Shown in pieces: positions 11,767-26,388 of a DNA stretch of 64,000 bases (position 1 is its first letter; each line of letters begins with the position of its first letter). Under the pieces are notes generated by a model. It was given only the letters and a program-made list of their open reading frames with translations, was not told the DNA's origin and searched no databases. Position numbers and translations under genes: made by a program. The stretch is from Ophiocordyceps camponoti-saundersi (nom. inval.) (Eukaryota; Ascomycota; Sordariomycetes; Hypocreales; Ophiocordycipitaceae): assembly GCA_003339415.1 (NCBI GenBank), contig PDHQ01000091.1, forward strand, positions 1-64,000, given 5' to 3'.

Positions 11767-12818
11767 TTAGTAGTTTTTCTTTTTATAGTTAGGAATATAT
11801 ATTTATTAAGTAGGTAGTTTAGGTATAATTAGGTTTTTTTAGTAACTTTTATAAATTAAATTATTTCTCTATTTTTAAGGATTTATATAGTTTAAAACTA
11901 GTAGATACCCTTACCTTACTAATTTATAGATAAACTTAAGTTAATATTATTCCGATATCTAATATATTTCTTAATAATTTTAGTATAATTTCTTAAAATA
12001 GTACGCGTTAAGCTATATATCGCGTCTCCCTATTATCTATACTTCGTAAATAATAGATAAGGTTTAGGTAGTAAACCTAACGCTATATATTATTACTAGC
12101 TTAGAGCCTAACGCTATATATTATTAGCCGCTACTATAAGCTAGTTCTAGGGCTTAGTTACTTTTAGACCTTAGGACTAGTAAGTAACTCCCTTAAATAT
12201 AATATAAGCCGGCTATAGGGATATTACCGGGGTATCTTATTTTAGAGACTCCTAGTAAATACTAGCTACGCGAGGGGGAATCTCCCCTATTAACCGGTAA
12301 ACCCCTATAGCTAGTAAGGGTCGTCTCCTTCCTATAATACTAAGCGTTCCTATATTATAATATTCGTAATTTCGCTAAGTTATTATAATCTTTATATTAC
12401 GATACCCCCGGGGCGGCGTGATTCTTAACCCTAGGGGTACCGTAATCCCTTAGTAATATTAGCTATCTAGTCCGAGGATTAAAAAAACGAAGAATAAATA
12501 TAATATAATATACTAAATAAAGAACGCGATACCTAGTAAACTTTCGCTAAGTTATCCGCGAAAAACGGATAAGAAAAACTAAGGTAGTTATAAAAAAGGA
12601 AAGAAAAAAAAAATTTAAAAGGGGGGGGGGGGGGGGGGATATTTATACCTAAGAGGTACGTACCTTTTATATCTATAAAAAGGGTTAGTATATACTAATA
12701 TACTACTTATAAGAGGGGTAAGTATATACCTTATTTAGCGAGGTAAATTAGTAACTTAGTATTTTACTTATAAATTACCCCGCGCCTAAGCTCCTTATTT
12801 CTTTTCTTTTCCTTTTAC

Positions 12819-12854
<36 letters not shown>

Positions 12855-12933
12855 GTATAAGAAAGTAAGTTTAAGTTAATCCTAAGCTAGTATTATAGTA
12901 AGCTTTTGCTAACTTTAACTTAAGATTTATTAT

Positions 12934-13795
12934 ATATTAGGACCGCCCCTTCGCACGCTTACCGCTCTACGCGGTTATTAGATTATTATTTTAAGTCCTA
13001 AGTCCGAGAATAATATTAATAATAATAATACTTTTAAGGCTTTAATTTATTAGTAGCGTAAAGGTATATTAATTTTAGCTTTAATTCGTATTAATTATAA
13101 GTTAAAATTAACCCGGTTTTTAATATACTTTAAATTTAGCTTTAAACGCGTATTACGCGCGTCCTACTCTTATCTCCTTTACGCGCCCCTCGTAAGCTTT
13201 TTTTACGGTATCCGCGATTACCTTTCGCCCGCGCCCGCGAATACTATTACTTACTTTCACGGCGACGCCTATTACGCCTTATTAAGTATAACCCGCTAAG
13301 CGTAATCTTTTTACGTCCCCGCCGCTACTTACGCTATTATCTTAAGCGTAGCGTAACGCTATTTAGTATAGCGATATTAAAAAGGTACCTTTATACTAAA
13401 ATTATATTAGCTATATAAGTAAGTAAGAGCTAAAAATTAACGCTTATTAGGAATAGGTATCTTAATTAGTAACCGCTTATTACTAATATGCTAAAAAAGG
13501 TATCTAATATAACGATATATATATAGCTTATTAAAGCTTAATTTTATATAAACTAATACTAACTTAATAAACTATTCCGGCTATTATTACTTTTACGTAA
13601 GCTCTTATTATATTTATAGGCGATAATATGCTTTTATATAAAAACTAGCGTGCTAAAGTAAGTTTAATAATAATCTAATCCCTATTCGTATTTAAGTTAA
13701 TATCTAACTAATATTACTAATATAGTAATATTACTCGGCCGGCCTTACGTAATCGTTACGCGTCGCGCCCTTTTAGATATCCGCGTTAAGAGTAG
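12934..13795 (+). pseudogene. RIP-killed copy of the family D antisense gene (copy B)
   Basis: Collinear with 1288-2149. The start ATG is now ATA (12934-12936), many Gln codons are TAG/TAA, most Cys codons of the cluster are TAT, and the final TAG (13793-13795) remains. Upstream, the first GGTACGTACC palindrome survives near 12653-12664 and the other two have decayed towards GTATATAC. Confidence 0.8.
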
Positions 13796-14330
13796 GGGTA
13801 GGGGACTCTAAAGATTTTTTTTTTCTTATTATTTTTTTTTTCTTTTTATTATTTTTATCTTTTATATATTACTAAATTAACTTAATTATAAGAGACTTTT
13901 AGTACTAAACTTATAAAAGCTTAGTAAATATTAGTTATAAAGTAACTATTAAAATTAATCTAAGGTTAATAAAATTTTAAGTTAAAATCGAAGTAAGTTC
14001 CTAAAAATCCTAGGCTAAAAGTAAAGATAAGAAAAAATAGATAATATTAACTTATAGTAAGTTATCGCCGAGTATTAGGATATTCGAATTATCGAGTTAC
14101 TAACTAGATATTAGTTAAAATATATCTATATATTATCGAAATAATAATTATAATTTCCTAGAAGTTAGTATTTTAATAAATATCTATTATCTAAATTATT
14201 TTTCTATTTCCGATCTAAACTAAGGTTAAATAATAACGAAGTTAGTATTTTAGCTTATATTAGTTAACTAAGTTTTAAGTAATAAAAGGTAATTAAGTCC
14301 GCGATATAACTTAGCTTTATTATTAATTAG

Positions 14331-14838
14331 TATTAATTAGGTATCCTTCCTAAGCTAAATAGGTAGCTAAAATCGTATTATAAATTTCTTATAATAAAGA
14401 TACTAATAGATTAAACTTAGAATATATATACTATATTAACTTAGGTAATAAGGTTTAGGTAACTTATCCGGATTATATAGTATATAGGAATATTACGTTT
14501 ACTATATAATATACTCTAGCTAATAGAGTTATAAAAGATTAAATAATAACTTTACTTATAACTTATCTCTCTCTTAAAAAGTATAGAAAAGTAAGTATAT
14601 TATATATATATTCCTCCTTTTACTAACTACCTCCCTATCCTCCTCCTATATTAACTTCGTATATTATATTAATATTATACTAGTCTCGGATCGGTATTAT
14701 CTCGAGTTTAACTCCTCTTTATACGTATCCCTAACCTCCTGCTTTATTTATATAGAGATAGTTATCTCTGCGACGCGTGCTACGCGTATTTAACGCGTAT
14801 TATATTCCTAAGTAGCTAGTAATATATATATTCTAATA
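14331..14838 (-). repeat. Copy B LTR (right)
   Basis: Same unit as 11259-11766 but mutated independently: for example this copy reads GTATCC where the left one keeps GCATCC. It retains GACGCGTGC and ACGCGTA boxes. Confidence 0.88.
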
Positions 14839-14843
14839 ATAAT

Positions 14844-15261
14844 AGCTTAGAGTAAACTTAATTATATATTTATTTAAGCGCCCTTTATAATTAATTATCT
14901 CTTTTAAGTAACTTTTTTCTTATTATATAAATATAATACTACCTTTTCGCTCCTTATTCCTTTTTATTCTTTATTTACTTACTCCTCCTCCCTCCTTATA
15001 TTAACTTTAAGCTAATATTTACTTTCTTCGCCTCCTTTTTATAATCTTTTATTATAATTAATTAATTTAGGAAATTATTATAGCGCTAGCTATAGCTTAG
15101 CGCTAATATTAACTTTTAATAAATATATTTTTAAGCGGGGGAGGGTATATTTTAAAGCTAGAAGAATATTTAATATAATACTAATAGCGGGAGTCTCGCT
15201 TATCCCGCTCCTAAGCCGCGCGTATTATATATAAGTATTAGCGTAAACTTACTTTACTAAT
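14844..15261 (+). other. X1 interior between copy B and Z: end of pol and 3' region
   Basis: The sequence continues the X reading frame and untranslated region, and is homologous on the opposite strand to 51311-51420 and, beyond Y, to 39800-40102 in X2. This homology proves that B and Z split one element. No separate gene is seen. Confidence 0.7.
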
Positions 15262-15671
15262 TATTAAACTTATATAAGAATAACTAAAATCTATATAGGT
15301 ATAGAATAAGATTTATATATACTTAAGATAAGGGGAAAAGGGGTATATTACGTAGGACGTATTAAAGGGACTTAGGTAATAAGAAGTAAGGTAAGTTTCG
15401 ATTATATTTTTATTATAGTATTTTAGATAAGAGCTTTAATAAACTCCTAGTTAATATTAGATTAGTTTCGGGAAAAGATTAGATTATACTTAATCTAATA
15501 TTAAGTATAGAAGAAAAGAGTATACGTAAAGATATTTTATATATAAGTAGAAGTAGAATTCCCCTTATTTTAGAGAAAATATAGATAAATATTATAAACT
15601 AAAAAAATTATACTTTTAGTATTAGTAATCGCTATTAACTTCTATATATATATTATAAAAGCTAACTAATA
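15262..15671 (+). repeat. Z 5' LTR (410 bp)
   Basis: Closely matches 21149-21558; the differences noticed are transitions. Confidence 0.9.
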
Positions 15672-16299
15672 CTAATTAGTAGTTAAAATTTAATTAACTA
15701 TAGATTAGTAAGAACGGAATAATTAACCCTAATAGTAAACTTTTACGAAAATAACTATATAGAGGTAAGCCGTAATCGATTAAAAAGTTAATAAAGGGCT
15801 ACGTAGGACCCCCTTTAAAACTCTTAAAAAAGCTAACCTAAATATTTTATAATATTTATCTAAAGCTAGTTCGAAAACTTACTTATAATTATAAGCACCC
15901 CTCCTAAAGATAGAATAGAACTCCTTAAATACTATAACTAGCTAACTTAGGAAGTATTTAGATATACTAAGATCCCGAAATAATATTAAAATTAGTTTAA
16001 CTTAGATTACTAGGATAATAATATATTAGGAGATTACGAGAATATAGAGATAATTAAACTAATAATAGCGAGATTTATCTCGTTTATCGAAAGCGATAAG
16101 TAATTATCTAGTCTCGCTTTATTTAACCTCTTCTAATAATATTTTAATAGCTAGAAATCGAAAATATAGGAAATAGGATAAGTATTTATAAGAGACCTTA
16201 CCTAAAGCCTTCTTATAAGACGAGGAATTTATATTAGTAAATCTAAAAAACCCGCCCTAAAAGAACTTAAAAAATTTCTAAATATAAACGAACCTCCTA

Positions 16300-19200
16300 T
16301 ATAGCTAGCCTAAATATATAGTAAAACCTTTTTTAAACTAGGACTTATAATCCCTATAGAATTAATATTAGAAACTAAGATGGATACCTAAATTATTACC
16401 GCGCTTACCTTATAATAATAAATAGTACCTTAACTAAAGCTTAGCTTAGATGCTAAAAACGCCTAAATTTAAATTATCCCTAACTTTTAGGTATTATAAT
16501 TAGATATATTATCTTAAAACTTACTAGTTTAATTTACCTAATAACCGATAATATACCGATTCTAAAACCTTTAAGCTACCGCCTAAAGAATATAGTCCTT
16601 ACTAGATATACTTATTAAAAAACTATTAGTAAGTATAGCTAAACTTAATATTAATAGCTAAGGTCCTTATTTAGATATTAATACGGAACTTTATCGATAT
16701 TAATAAGGACTCTTATCGAAAATACTTTAATTTTAGAATAAACTTATACTAGACGCTTTTACTTTCTCTATATTACCCCTAATTAAATTTCCTAATATAT
16801 ATATTAATTTAGAAATAATTACTTAATTTACTAAAATCTAAGATAAGAATACTATATACTTAGGCGAACTTTATAACCTCTTAAATAATAAAGTCCGTAT
16901 CTTTATAAATACTTACTTTATACTAGAGATTTACCTATCTTATTTTTATACGATTTTTCTACGTATTTTTTTAAGCTAAGTAAGATAGTATTATCTTAAT
17001 TATATTAACTAATCTTCTACTTTCCGCGATATATATTTTTAAATATAGAAATATTTTAATATAAATATTAACTATTCTTATTATTATATAGATTAGATAT
17101 TTACTATTTACTAAATAATTCGGACTTTATACCTTAAAAGTAAACTATATAAAATTTTATAGAAACTTTTTAATAAATTAAACTTTTATTAGTATACTCT
17201 TAGTTCCGATTATATTAGTAACGCCCTTTTACGAATAACTTTTATTAATACTTACTAAGGCGTTCCTAAATTAGAATTTATACTTTTTAAACCTGCGAAA
17301 GATACGGAGACGCTTATATCTAACCTCCGTTCCTCTCTAGAAATAGCCCTAACTCGTTAATCTAGTAGCTTATAGTATATTTAAAGCTCTTACTTACTAT
17401 TACCTCCTCCTAACGCTCTAAACCCCGATATTTTCTACCTTAATCGCTAATATTAGAAGACCGTTAACCGGCCCTTAAACTAATATCGTACTAATAGCGG
17501 AAATAACTTTACTTATAACCCGAGGGCTAATATATCGTAAAACTATAAATACTTCGTTTACGGTAAGGCTAGATATTAGTCCTCTAAATATATAGATAAG
17601 GAATATAAAGTATTTAAATATACGTTTCTAGCTTATTATACTTTTACCGGTATAAAAGTTAACTTCGACGCTTATCTTATAAAATTTAAAAGGATAGAAA
17701 AAATACTAAAGGAGGATAGCGATAACGAATAAGCACTCCTATTTTATAAACTTACCGAAACTCTATACTATATTTTATCGTTTATATAATTAACTTAAAT
17801 ATTTTATATACCTTAAATTATAAAATTAACGGAAAACTTACTATCGATATTACTTAAAGTAGCTAAAATACTATACTAGTTAGTATATATATATTTCCTA
17901 ATAGGAGATAACCCTTATAAGCTTATATTTATTATTACTCCCGCTACTTATTTTACTTTAATAGATTAATATTCCTAGATAATATTTTAAGGTATTCTAA
18001 TCGATACCGGTATAGTATCCGTATCGATATTAAGTTAATTTTAGTTTAAAATATTATAGCTTCTTATATTTTTACTATTCCTTAACGAATCTACCGCTAG
18101 CTAAGTATTTATTAAATTCGGTAAAAGCTAAATCGTTACCTCCCTTAGCTTTATTTAAGTTATAACTTTAGTAAGTAAAATTATATTCTATATCTTACTT
18201 ACTTAAACCTTATTCCTCTTATATTTAGTAAATATAAATTAACTAAGGATATTCTTCTATAATACTTTAAATTACCTTATCTATAATATAACTAAGATCC
18301 TTATTATACGTAAATAAAGTTATTTTTAGTTCTTCCTTTTACCCTTAGAAGAAGCCGTATTATATTTTACTAAGTAAAAGATACGTTAAATTTATAAATA
18401 ATTTAAGTACTTTAATATATCCTATTTATACTAACTACTTACTTAAGCTAAATATAATACCGATATCTAAGCTATTAAGGCTATCTTTAAGGTTTATCGT
18501 TAATATTAATTAAATAGCCCCGCGCCCTAATAATTTAAATTTAAGCTAAAAAATAATCGTAATTTTAATTTTAAGGTTATTATAGATATTCTTTATATTA
18601 ATTAATAAGCTATCCTATACGCTATTAACTAAGCTATAGCTTTCTAAGCTACTTAGTTTCTCCTATCTCTCTCCGCGAAGAATACTTAGAATACCTTTTA
18701 TATAATTTAAATTAATATTTACCTTAAACCCCTTAATATTATTTATTATAATACTAAAAAAAACTTCGACTTTTAAGAGTTCTATTCTAAGGCTACTACC
18801 TTAAGTATTATATATACTTAAGTCCCCGTTAAGGTATATTAGTTAGTTAGGAAAGTTAAATAATATTATACCCCCTTTTAACGCGCCTATAAGATAATCT
18901 TAGCCGAATTTCGACCTAATATTAGTTAAGATTTTATCTTATAAATAGCTATAAAAGCAGTTAACGATATAATAAGACCTAATAAACTTATCTTAACTTT
19001 TCTAATTTTTAAAGCTTATTTACGCGTATACCCTAACTTAGCTTTAACCTCTTTTACCTTATAATAAGCTACCGCTATCTAAAAAGCTATAACTAAACTC
19101 CGGAAATATTATACTTAATAGATAGTCCGTAACGCTCTATTTATATAAAATAGCCCTAATATCTTTAATATTTTATAGCTACCTCTAAATAGCTAAGTTT

Positions 19201-20890
19201 ACGTTTAGCGTAAACCCGGTAAATAGATAGGACTATATACTTTTCTCTTTATCGACGGCTATAATATTACTATTAACCTCTTATATAAACTTTATTTTTT
19301 CTAGTTTACGTATATCCGCCTTTTTCTAATATTTTTATATAAAGGCCCCGAATCGATATTAACTTTGCCTCCTCTTAATATCGACTTAACTTTAGCACTA
19401 TCCCGAGTAACGCCCTATCTAAAGATTATTATATATATTCCTTAAAATCTCTTTACGGATAACGCTTTTATAACGTAAAAGAAAAAGGATAATATATCGT
19501 TATCTTTTAAGCTTCGGGCTAAAGGGAAAATTATAATAGCTAGCTAACTTTTTAAGGCCTCGGATACTTAAGAGATTAATAACCTTATTAGCCGCGGTAT
19601 CTTTTCCTTTAAAAAATATAATATTATTAAGTATTATAGCGTTTACGTTTTTAAAGCTTATATAGTCTAGGAAATTAAAAAGATAGGTACCGATTACTTA
19701 TATAAAAAATCTAAGCTTATTATCGTAAGTTATAATAATAAGAGTAAAGATACTATCCTTACCTAATCCCCGATAATATAATAAGTTAGCTAATAGCTTA
19801 TTCTCGCTTTTACCTTTATTATTTTTTAATTAGGCTTTAAACTAGCTTTATATAATATTACCTAAATATATTTATAATTATAATCTAACTTTAAATAGAT
19901 TATTATCGCTACGCTTCTTTTTAAAATAAAGGACTAGTATTTTTCGGATATTATAATTTATATTATTAAGCCGCTATACGGTATTACGAAGGCCGGTATT
20001 TACTAATTTCGGACTTACTAAGATTACTATTTTTAATAGCTATAGATATAAATATTAACTTTCGATACTTACCTCCTTATTAAGTATAGTAATTAAGCGC
20101 GTTTTAAACTTATTAGTTTATAAACTAATAATACTCTTATACTTAGTATAAAAGTATTTAGATAACTAAAAAATAAATAGATAACCGCTACTTAGTTCCG
20201 CACTAAACTTAAAACTATCCTCTAAGCTAGGGATATTATAAACTTTAATAAATTTTAGATCGACCTCGCCTTAGGTTTAATCTCTTTTCGATAAAAGGGC
20301 TAGGCGGCTAAGATTTAACCCGTTAACTACTCCGCCTTAAATTACGCTTAGTAATACCTCGAATAATATACCCGAGGTGCTTATATCGCTTTTATCTATT
20401 AACCCGAAGCTGCCTATAATCTTTCTATCGCTACTTAAAAATAATCTCTAAATAGAAAAGATTATAAGAGGCTTAATAAAAAGCTACGATAATAGTAAAA
20501 GCACTAAAACCGAGGATTATAATATATCCCTATACCGCTAAATAATATAAAATTTTATATTTTTACTAATAGTTTTTTTATAAATAACTCTAACTTATCT
20601 TTATAAATTAGATATATTATTATATTTAGATAAAAGACTAGCGGTAAAGATAAGTTTACGCTCTCTAGGAATATTATTTACTAAAGCTCGACGAAATATA
20701 AAAAAATAATATAGTCTATACTAGCGTCCGAAATATATAGGATATTAGCTAGCTTTAATATTAATATTTTTATTAGCTTAATATTAATAAGAATTTAGTC
20801 CGAACTTAGATTAAGTATAATCTAAATTATTATCTATATTAACTTATACTCGCTATATAAATATCTAATAAAGCTTAAGATTATGAAAAA
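16300..20890 (+). pseudogene. Z gag-pol (Ty1/copia), dead by RIP
   Basis: A zinc-knuckle remnant lies at 17550-17594 in which FVYGKA and SSKYTDKE-like segments are recognisable. The protease block GILIDTG reads directly at 17991-18011. Integrase lies about 18600-19250, with a segment like NFDFQEF near 18770. The copia RT signature KPLYGITKAGIY reads near 19965-20005, and an RNase H segment with FTNSFF (original FTDGSF-like) lies near 20555. Stops at former Gln, Trp and Arg codons interrupt all domains. Integrase upstream of RT identifies copia. Some codons for Asp and Gly survive, so the domain calls are firm although the ends are approximate. Confidence 0.8.
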
Positions 20891-21148
20891 AAAGAGGTTA
20901 ATAATTAATATTATATTAATAAAAAAGTCTTATAAGAATTAGGAGGTTAAGGAAATTAAATAAATAAATAGTTTAGATAACCTTATAAACGCTATAACTA
21001 AGGATAATTCGAATAAAGCGCTAGAACGCCTAATCGATATTAATACTTTTAATATCTAAATCTAAAGCTTTATAACTTAGAAGGAGAAAAGCCTAAACTT
21101 AGCACGGCCCGAGGAATCGCCCCTTTCTAAAAAAGAAAAAGTTACCGG

Positions 21149-21558
21149 TATTAAACTTATATAAGAATAACTAAAATTTATATAAGTATAGAATAAGATC
21201 TATATATACTTAAGATAAGGGGAAAAGGGGTATATTACGTAGGATATATTAAAAGAACTTAGGTAATAAAAAGTAAAGTAAGTTTCGATTATATTTTTAT
21301 TATAGTATTTTAGATAGAAGTTTTAATAAACTCCTAGTCGATATTAGATTAGTTTCGGGAAGAGATTAGATTATACTCGATTTAATATCGAGTATAGAAG
21401 AAGAGAGTATACGTAAGGATATTTTATATATAAGTAAAAGTAGAATTCCCCTTATTTTAGAGAAGATATAAACGAATATTATAAACTAGAAGAATTATAC
21501 CTTTAATACTAGTAATCGCTATTAACTCCCGTATACGCACTACGAAGGCTAACTAATA
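21149..21558 (+). repeat. Z 3' LTR (410 bp)
   Basis: Matches 15262-15671 and is followed by the CTAAT duplication. Confidence 0.9.
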
Positions 21559-21581
21559 CTAATATATAATAAAAAGGGAAG

Positions 21582-22089
21582 TGTCGGTTAGGCATCTTTC
21601 CTAAGCTAAATAGGTAGCTAGAGTCGTATTATAAACTTCTTATAGTAAAGATACTAATAGATTAAACTTAGAATACGTATATTATATTAACTTAGATAAT
21701 AAGGTTCGGGTAACTTATTTAGATTATATAGCGTATAGGAATATTATATTTATTATATAATATACTCCGGCTAATAAAGTTATAAAAGATTAAATAATAA
21801 CTTTACTTATAACTTATCTCTTTTTCTAAAAGTATAAAAAAGTAAGTATATTATATACATATTCCCCCTCCTACTAACTACCTCCCTATCCTCCTCCTAT
21901 ATTAACTTCGTATATTATATTAATATTATATTAGTTTTAGATCGGTATTATTTTAAGTTTAACTTTTCTTTATACGTATCCCTAACCTCTTATTTTATTT
22001 ATATAAAGATAGTTATCTTTATAATATATATTACGCGTATTTAACGTATATTATATTCCTAAGTAGCTAGCGATATATATATTCTAATA
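21582..22089 (-). repeat. Copy C LTR (left)
   Basis: Equivalent of 2701-3208 with transitions; unmutated TGTCGG at its start. Confidence 0.88.
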
Positions 22090-23250
22090 TTAGCAGCTTT
22101 TCTTTTTATAGTTAGGAATATATATTTATTAAGTAAGTAATCTAAGTATAATTAGGTTCTTTTAGTAGCTTTTATAAATTAAATTATTTCTCTACCTCTA
22201 AAAACTTATATAGTTTAGGACTAATAGATACCTTTACCTTACTAATTTATAAATAAACTTAGGTTAATATTATGCTAATATTTAATATATTTTTTAATAA
22301 TTTTAGTATAATTTCCTAAAACGGTATATATTAAGCTATATATCGCGTCTCCCCGTTATCTATACTTCGTAAATAATAGATAAGGTTTAAGTAGTAAACT
22401 TAACGCTATATATCGTTACTAATATAGAGCCTAACGCTATATATTATCGGCCGCTATTATAAGCCGGTCCCTTAGCTTAGTCGCTTTTAGATTATAAAAC
22501 TAGTAAGTAACTCCCTTAAATATAATATAAGCTAGCTATAAGGATATTACTAGGGCGTCTTATTTTAGAAACTTTTAGTAAATACTAGCTATATAAAAAG
22601 GAATCTCCCTTATTAACTAGTAAACCCTTATAGCTAGTAAGAGTTATCTCCTTCTTATAATACTAAGCGTTCCTATATTATAATATTCGTAGTTTTACTA
22701 AGTTATTATAGTTTTTATATTATAATACCCCTAGGGCGGCGTAATTCTTAACTTTAGAGGTATTGTAATCTTTTAGTAATATTCTCTTTCTAGTCTAAGA
22801 ATTAGAGAAATAAAAAATAAATATAATATAATATACTAAATAAAAAACGTAATATTTAGTAAATCGTCGCTAAGTTATCTACGAAAAATAGATAAGAAAG
22901 ACTAAGGTAGTTATAAAAAGGGAAAGGAAAAAAAAAATTTTAAAAGGGGGGGGGTATTTATACTTTTAAAAGGTATATACCTTTTATATCTATAAAAAAG
23001 GTTAGTATATACCGATATATTACTTATAGGAGGGGTAAGTATATATTTTATTTAGTAGGGTAAATTAGTAACTTAGTACCTTACTTATAAATTACCCCGC
23101 GCCTAAGCTCCTTATTCCTTTCCTTTTCTTTCTACCTTTATTATTATTATTATTATCGTTATTATCGTTACGTATAAAAAAGTAAGTTTAAGTTAATCCT
23201 AAGTTAGTATTATAGTAAGCTTTTACTAACTTTAACTTAAGATTTATTAT

Positions 23251-24112
23251 ATATTAGGACCGCCCCCTTATACGCTTACGGCTCCGCGCGGTTATTAAAT
23301 TATTATTTTAAATCCTAAGTTTAAAAATAATATTAATAATAATAATATTTTTAAAACTTTAATTTATTAATAGCGTAAAAATATATTAATTCTAGCTTTA
23401 ATTTATATTAGCTATAAGTTAAGATTAACTTAGTTTCTAATATATTTTAAACTTAGCTTTAAACGCGTATTACGCGCGTCCTATTTCTATCTTTTTTACG
23501 CGCCCCTCGTAAGCTTTTTTTATAATATCCGTAATCGCTTTTCGCCCGCGTTTATAAATACTATTACTTATGCTAATAATAACGCTTATTATACCCCGTT
23601 AAGTATAACCCGCTAAGCGTAATCTTTTTATATCCTCGCCGCCGCTTACGCTATTATCTTAGACGCGGCGCGATAATATTAAGCGCGGCGATATTAAAAA
23701 AGTACCCTTATATTAAAATTATATTAGCTATATAAGTAAATAAGAGCTAATTATTAACGCCTATTAAGAATAAGTATCTTAGCTAGTAACTACTTATTAT
23801 TAATATATTAAAAAAGGTATTCGGTATAATAATATATATATAGCTTATTAAAATTTAATTTTATATAAACTAATACTAACTTAATAAATTATCCTAGCTA
23901 TTATTACTTTTATATAAGCTCTTATTATATTTATAAGTAATAATACGCCTTTATATAAAAATTAGTATACTAAAGTAAGTTTAATAATAATCTAATCTTT
24001 ATTTATATTTAAGTTAATATCTAACTAATATTACTAATATAGTAATATTATTTAGCTAGCCTTATATAATTATTACGCGTTACGCCCTCTTAAATATTCG
24101 CGTTAGGAGTAA
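23251..24112 (+). pseudogene. RIP-killed copy of the family D antisense gene (copy C)
   Basis: Collinear with 1288-2149. The start codon is ATA, the final stop is TAA (24110-24112), and many internal TAA/TAG codons are present. Its upstream palindromes have mostly decayed to GTATATAC-like forms. Confidence 0.78.
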
Positions 24113-24655
24113 GGGTAAGGGACTTTAGTTTTAAGGATTTTACTTTTTCTTTTCGTATTATTTTTATCTTTTATTATTTTTATCTCTTATATATTACTAA
24201 ATTAACTTAATTATAAGAGACTTTTAATACTAAACTTATAAAAGCTTAGTAAATAATAATTATAAAATAACTATTAAAATTAATCTAAGGTTAATAAGAC
24301 TTCGGGTTAAAATTAAAATAAGTTCTTAAAAATCTTAAACTAAAAGTAAAAAGAAGAAAAAATAAATAATATTAACTTATAATAAGTTATCGCTAAGTAC
24401 TAAGATATTTAAATTATTAAATTACTAATTAGATACTAATTAAAATATATCTATATATTATTAAAATAATAATTATAGTTTCCTAAAAATTAGCACTTTA
24501 ATAAATATTTACTATTTAAATTACTTTTCTATTTCTAATCTAAACTAAGGTTAAATAATAATAAAGTTAGTATTTTAGCTTATATTAGTTAACTAAGTTT
24601 TAAGTAATAAAAAGTAATTAAGTCCGCGATATAACCTAGCTTTATTATTAATTAG

Positions 24656-25163
24656 TATTAGTTAAGTATCTTTCCTAAGCTAAATAAATAGCTAAAATTA
24701 TATTATAAATTTCTTATAATAAAAATACTAATAAATTAAACTTAGAATATATATACTATATTAACCTAAATAATAAAATTTAGGTAACTTATCTAAATTA
24801 TATAATATATAAGAATATTATATTTATTATATAATATACTCTAGCTAATAAAGTTATAAAAGATTAAATAATAACTTTACTTATAACTTATCTCTCTTTT
24901 TAAAAGTATAGAAAAGTAAGTATATTATATATATATTCCCCCTCCTACTAACTACCTCCCTATCCTCCTCCTATATTAACTTCGTATATTATATTAATAT
25001 TATATTAGTCTCGGATCGGTATTATCTCGAGTTCGACTCTTCTTTATACGTATCCCTAACCTCCTACTTTATTTATATAAAGATAGTTATCTCTACGACG
25101 CGTGCCACGCGTATTTAATATATATTATATTCCTAAGTAGCTAGCAATATATATATTCTAATA
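24656..25163 (-). repeat. Copy C LTR (right)
   Basis: Equivalent of 2701-3208 with transitions. The segment around 25095-25110 keeps ACGCGTGCCACGCGT, including two ACGCGT boxes. Confidence 0.88.
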
Positions 25164-25189
25164 GGAAGATAAATAATATATATAAGCGC

Positions 25190-25485
25190 TAAGTAATTAA
25201 GGGCTAGGTAATATATATAAGTTAGTAAAAATAGCGTATTATATAATAATAAGCGAGCTTAATATATTATATAAATTAGTTAGCGCTATAACTATTTAAT
25301 TAGAGATATTATTCCTCTCCTTATTTTCTTATTCCTATATATTAATATTTACTTAGCGGTTTATAATTTAAGCGGCTTACTTATTTTACTATTACTTAAG
25401 AATTTATTACTATTATTCCTCTTATTATTAAAAGAATATTTTATATTATAAGGCAAAAAAGTTAAGGCTAGCGATAAGGGCGCCC

Positions 25486-25517
<32 letters not shown>

Positions 25518-26013
25518 GTATTATATTATTACTAAAAATATATTATAAGTTAAGGTATATAAGGCGGGTATAGTAATTATATTACTAATAGCGGGGATAA
25601 GCGTAAAGGACTATTATTACTTAAGCGTAAAAAGGACGTAAAAGTTAATTACTAAGCGTAATATAATATAAATAATAGCTAATATAATCTATAAGTAGTT
25701 AATATAAGTAAGAAACTCCGGCGTAAGCTAAGCGCGCTAGCTAAAGATTTTTTTAATATAAGGGCGAGTAAGTAAAATAATAGCTTATTTTTCCTTAACT
25801 ATTATCTATAAGTTATAGATAGCTTACTATAAGTATATATTTATAATAAAAAAGTACTTTTCTTAAAAGTATTATTTTCGCTATTATTTATACGCTTTAT
25901 AAGCCGCCTTATAACTATATTAGTAATTAATATTATAGCTATTATAAAATTTTTAAATATAAGAAATATATAAATATTCTATTTCTTATAATATAGTAAC
26001 GCTTTTATTATTT
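25190..26013 (-). pseudogene. Antisense poly-Gln gene relic in the 3' region of X1
   Basis: This is the counterpart of the better-read frame at 38931-39757 in X2 (inverted). It contains the (TTA/TAA)n run near 25487-25516 that corresponds to a former CAA (Gln) repeat. It is transcriptionally opposite to X1 gag-pol and ends near the 3' LTR side. Family not recognised. Confidence 0.5.
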
Positions 26014-26388
26014 AAATCCCCTCTTATAATATATTTACTTATTATATAAAATAATAATTATACTTAATTAAATAATATATTAAGGTAGTAAGATAATAAC
26101 TTAATAAATATAAAAAGCTTAAAAAATAATAATAATAGAATAAAAAATAGCTATAAAAAGCTTAAATAATAATAATAATAAAAAAAACTATAAGAATATA
26201 ATAATAGAATAATAAAATATAAAGCTTAGAGAAAAATTTACTTAGCGAGATAAAAATAATATAACTAGCTTAAAGAGAAAAAGAAAAAAGGAGAAAGAAA
26301 AATTTTCTATATAAGGGGTATTTTAACTTATACCTTATATATATATATACCGCGGCCGGAAATACTATTTTCCTAAAGCGGCGAGGTA

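Larger units (their letters stand above)
11259..14838 (-). mobile_element. Family D LTR element, copy B (RIP-mutated), nested in X1
   Basis: LTRs are 11259-11766 and 14331-14838, both 508 bp as in copies A and D. In the LTR start that I compared base by base with 2701 onward, all differences are C-to-T or G-to-A. The 5-bp target duplication is ATAAT (11254-11258 and 14839-14843). Joining the sequence across the insertion restores continuity with X2. Orientation is the same as copy A. TG...CA ends are now TA...TA. Confidence 0.9.
15262..21558 (+). mobile_element. Ty1/copia element Z, RIP-mutated, nested in X1
   Basis: LTRs 15262-15671 and 21149-21558 are both 410 bp, starting TATTAAACTTATATAAG and ending CTAACTAATA. 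The 5-bp target duplication is CTAAT (15257-15261 and 21559-21563). Total length is 6297 bp. The interior encodes gag, protease, integrase and a copia-type RT/RNase H in copia order (integrase before RT) on the plus strand. The same X site in X2 (about 39800) is uninterrupted, confirming insertion. No antisense gene was found in this element. Confidence 0.9.
21582..25163 (-). mobile_element. Family D LTR element, copy C (RIP-mutated), nested in X1
   Basis: LTRs are 21582-22089 and 24656-25163, both 508 bp. The 5-bp target duplication is GGAAG (21577-21581 and 25164-25168). It inserted 18 bp beyond the end of Z, in the X1 interior. The left LTR still starts TGTCGG, so mutation is uneven. Orientation matches copies A and B. 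Confidence 0.9.
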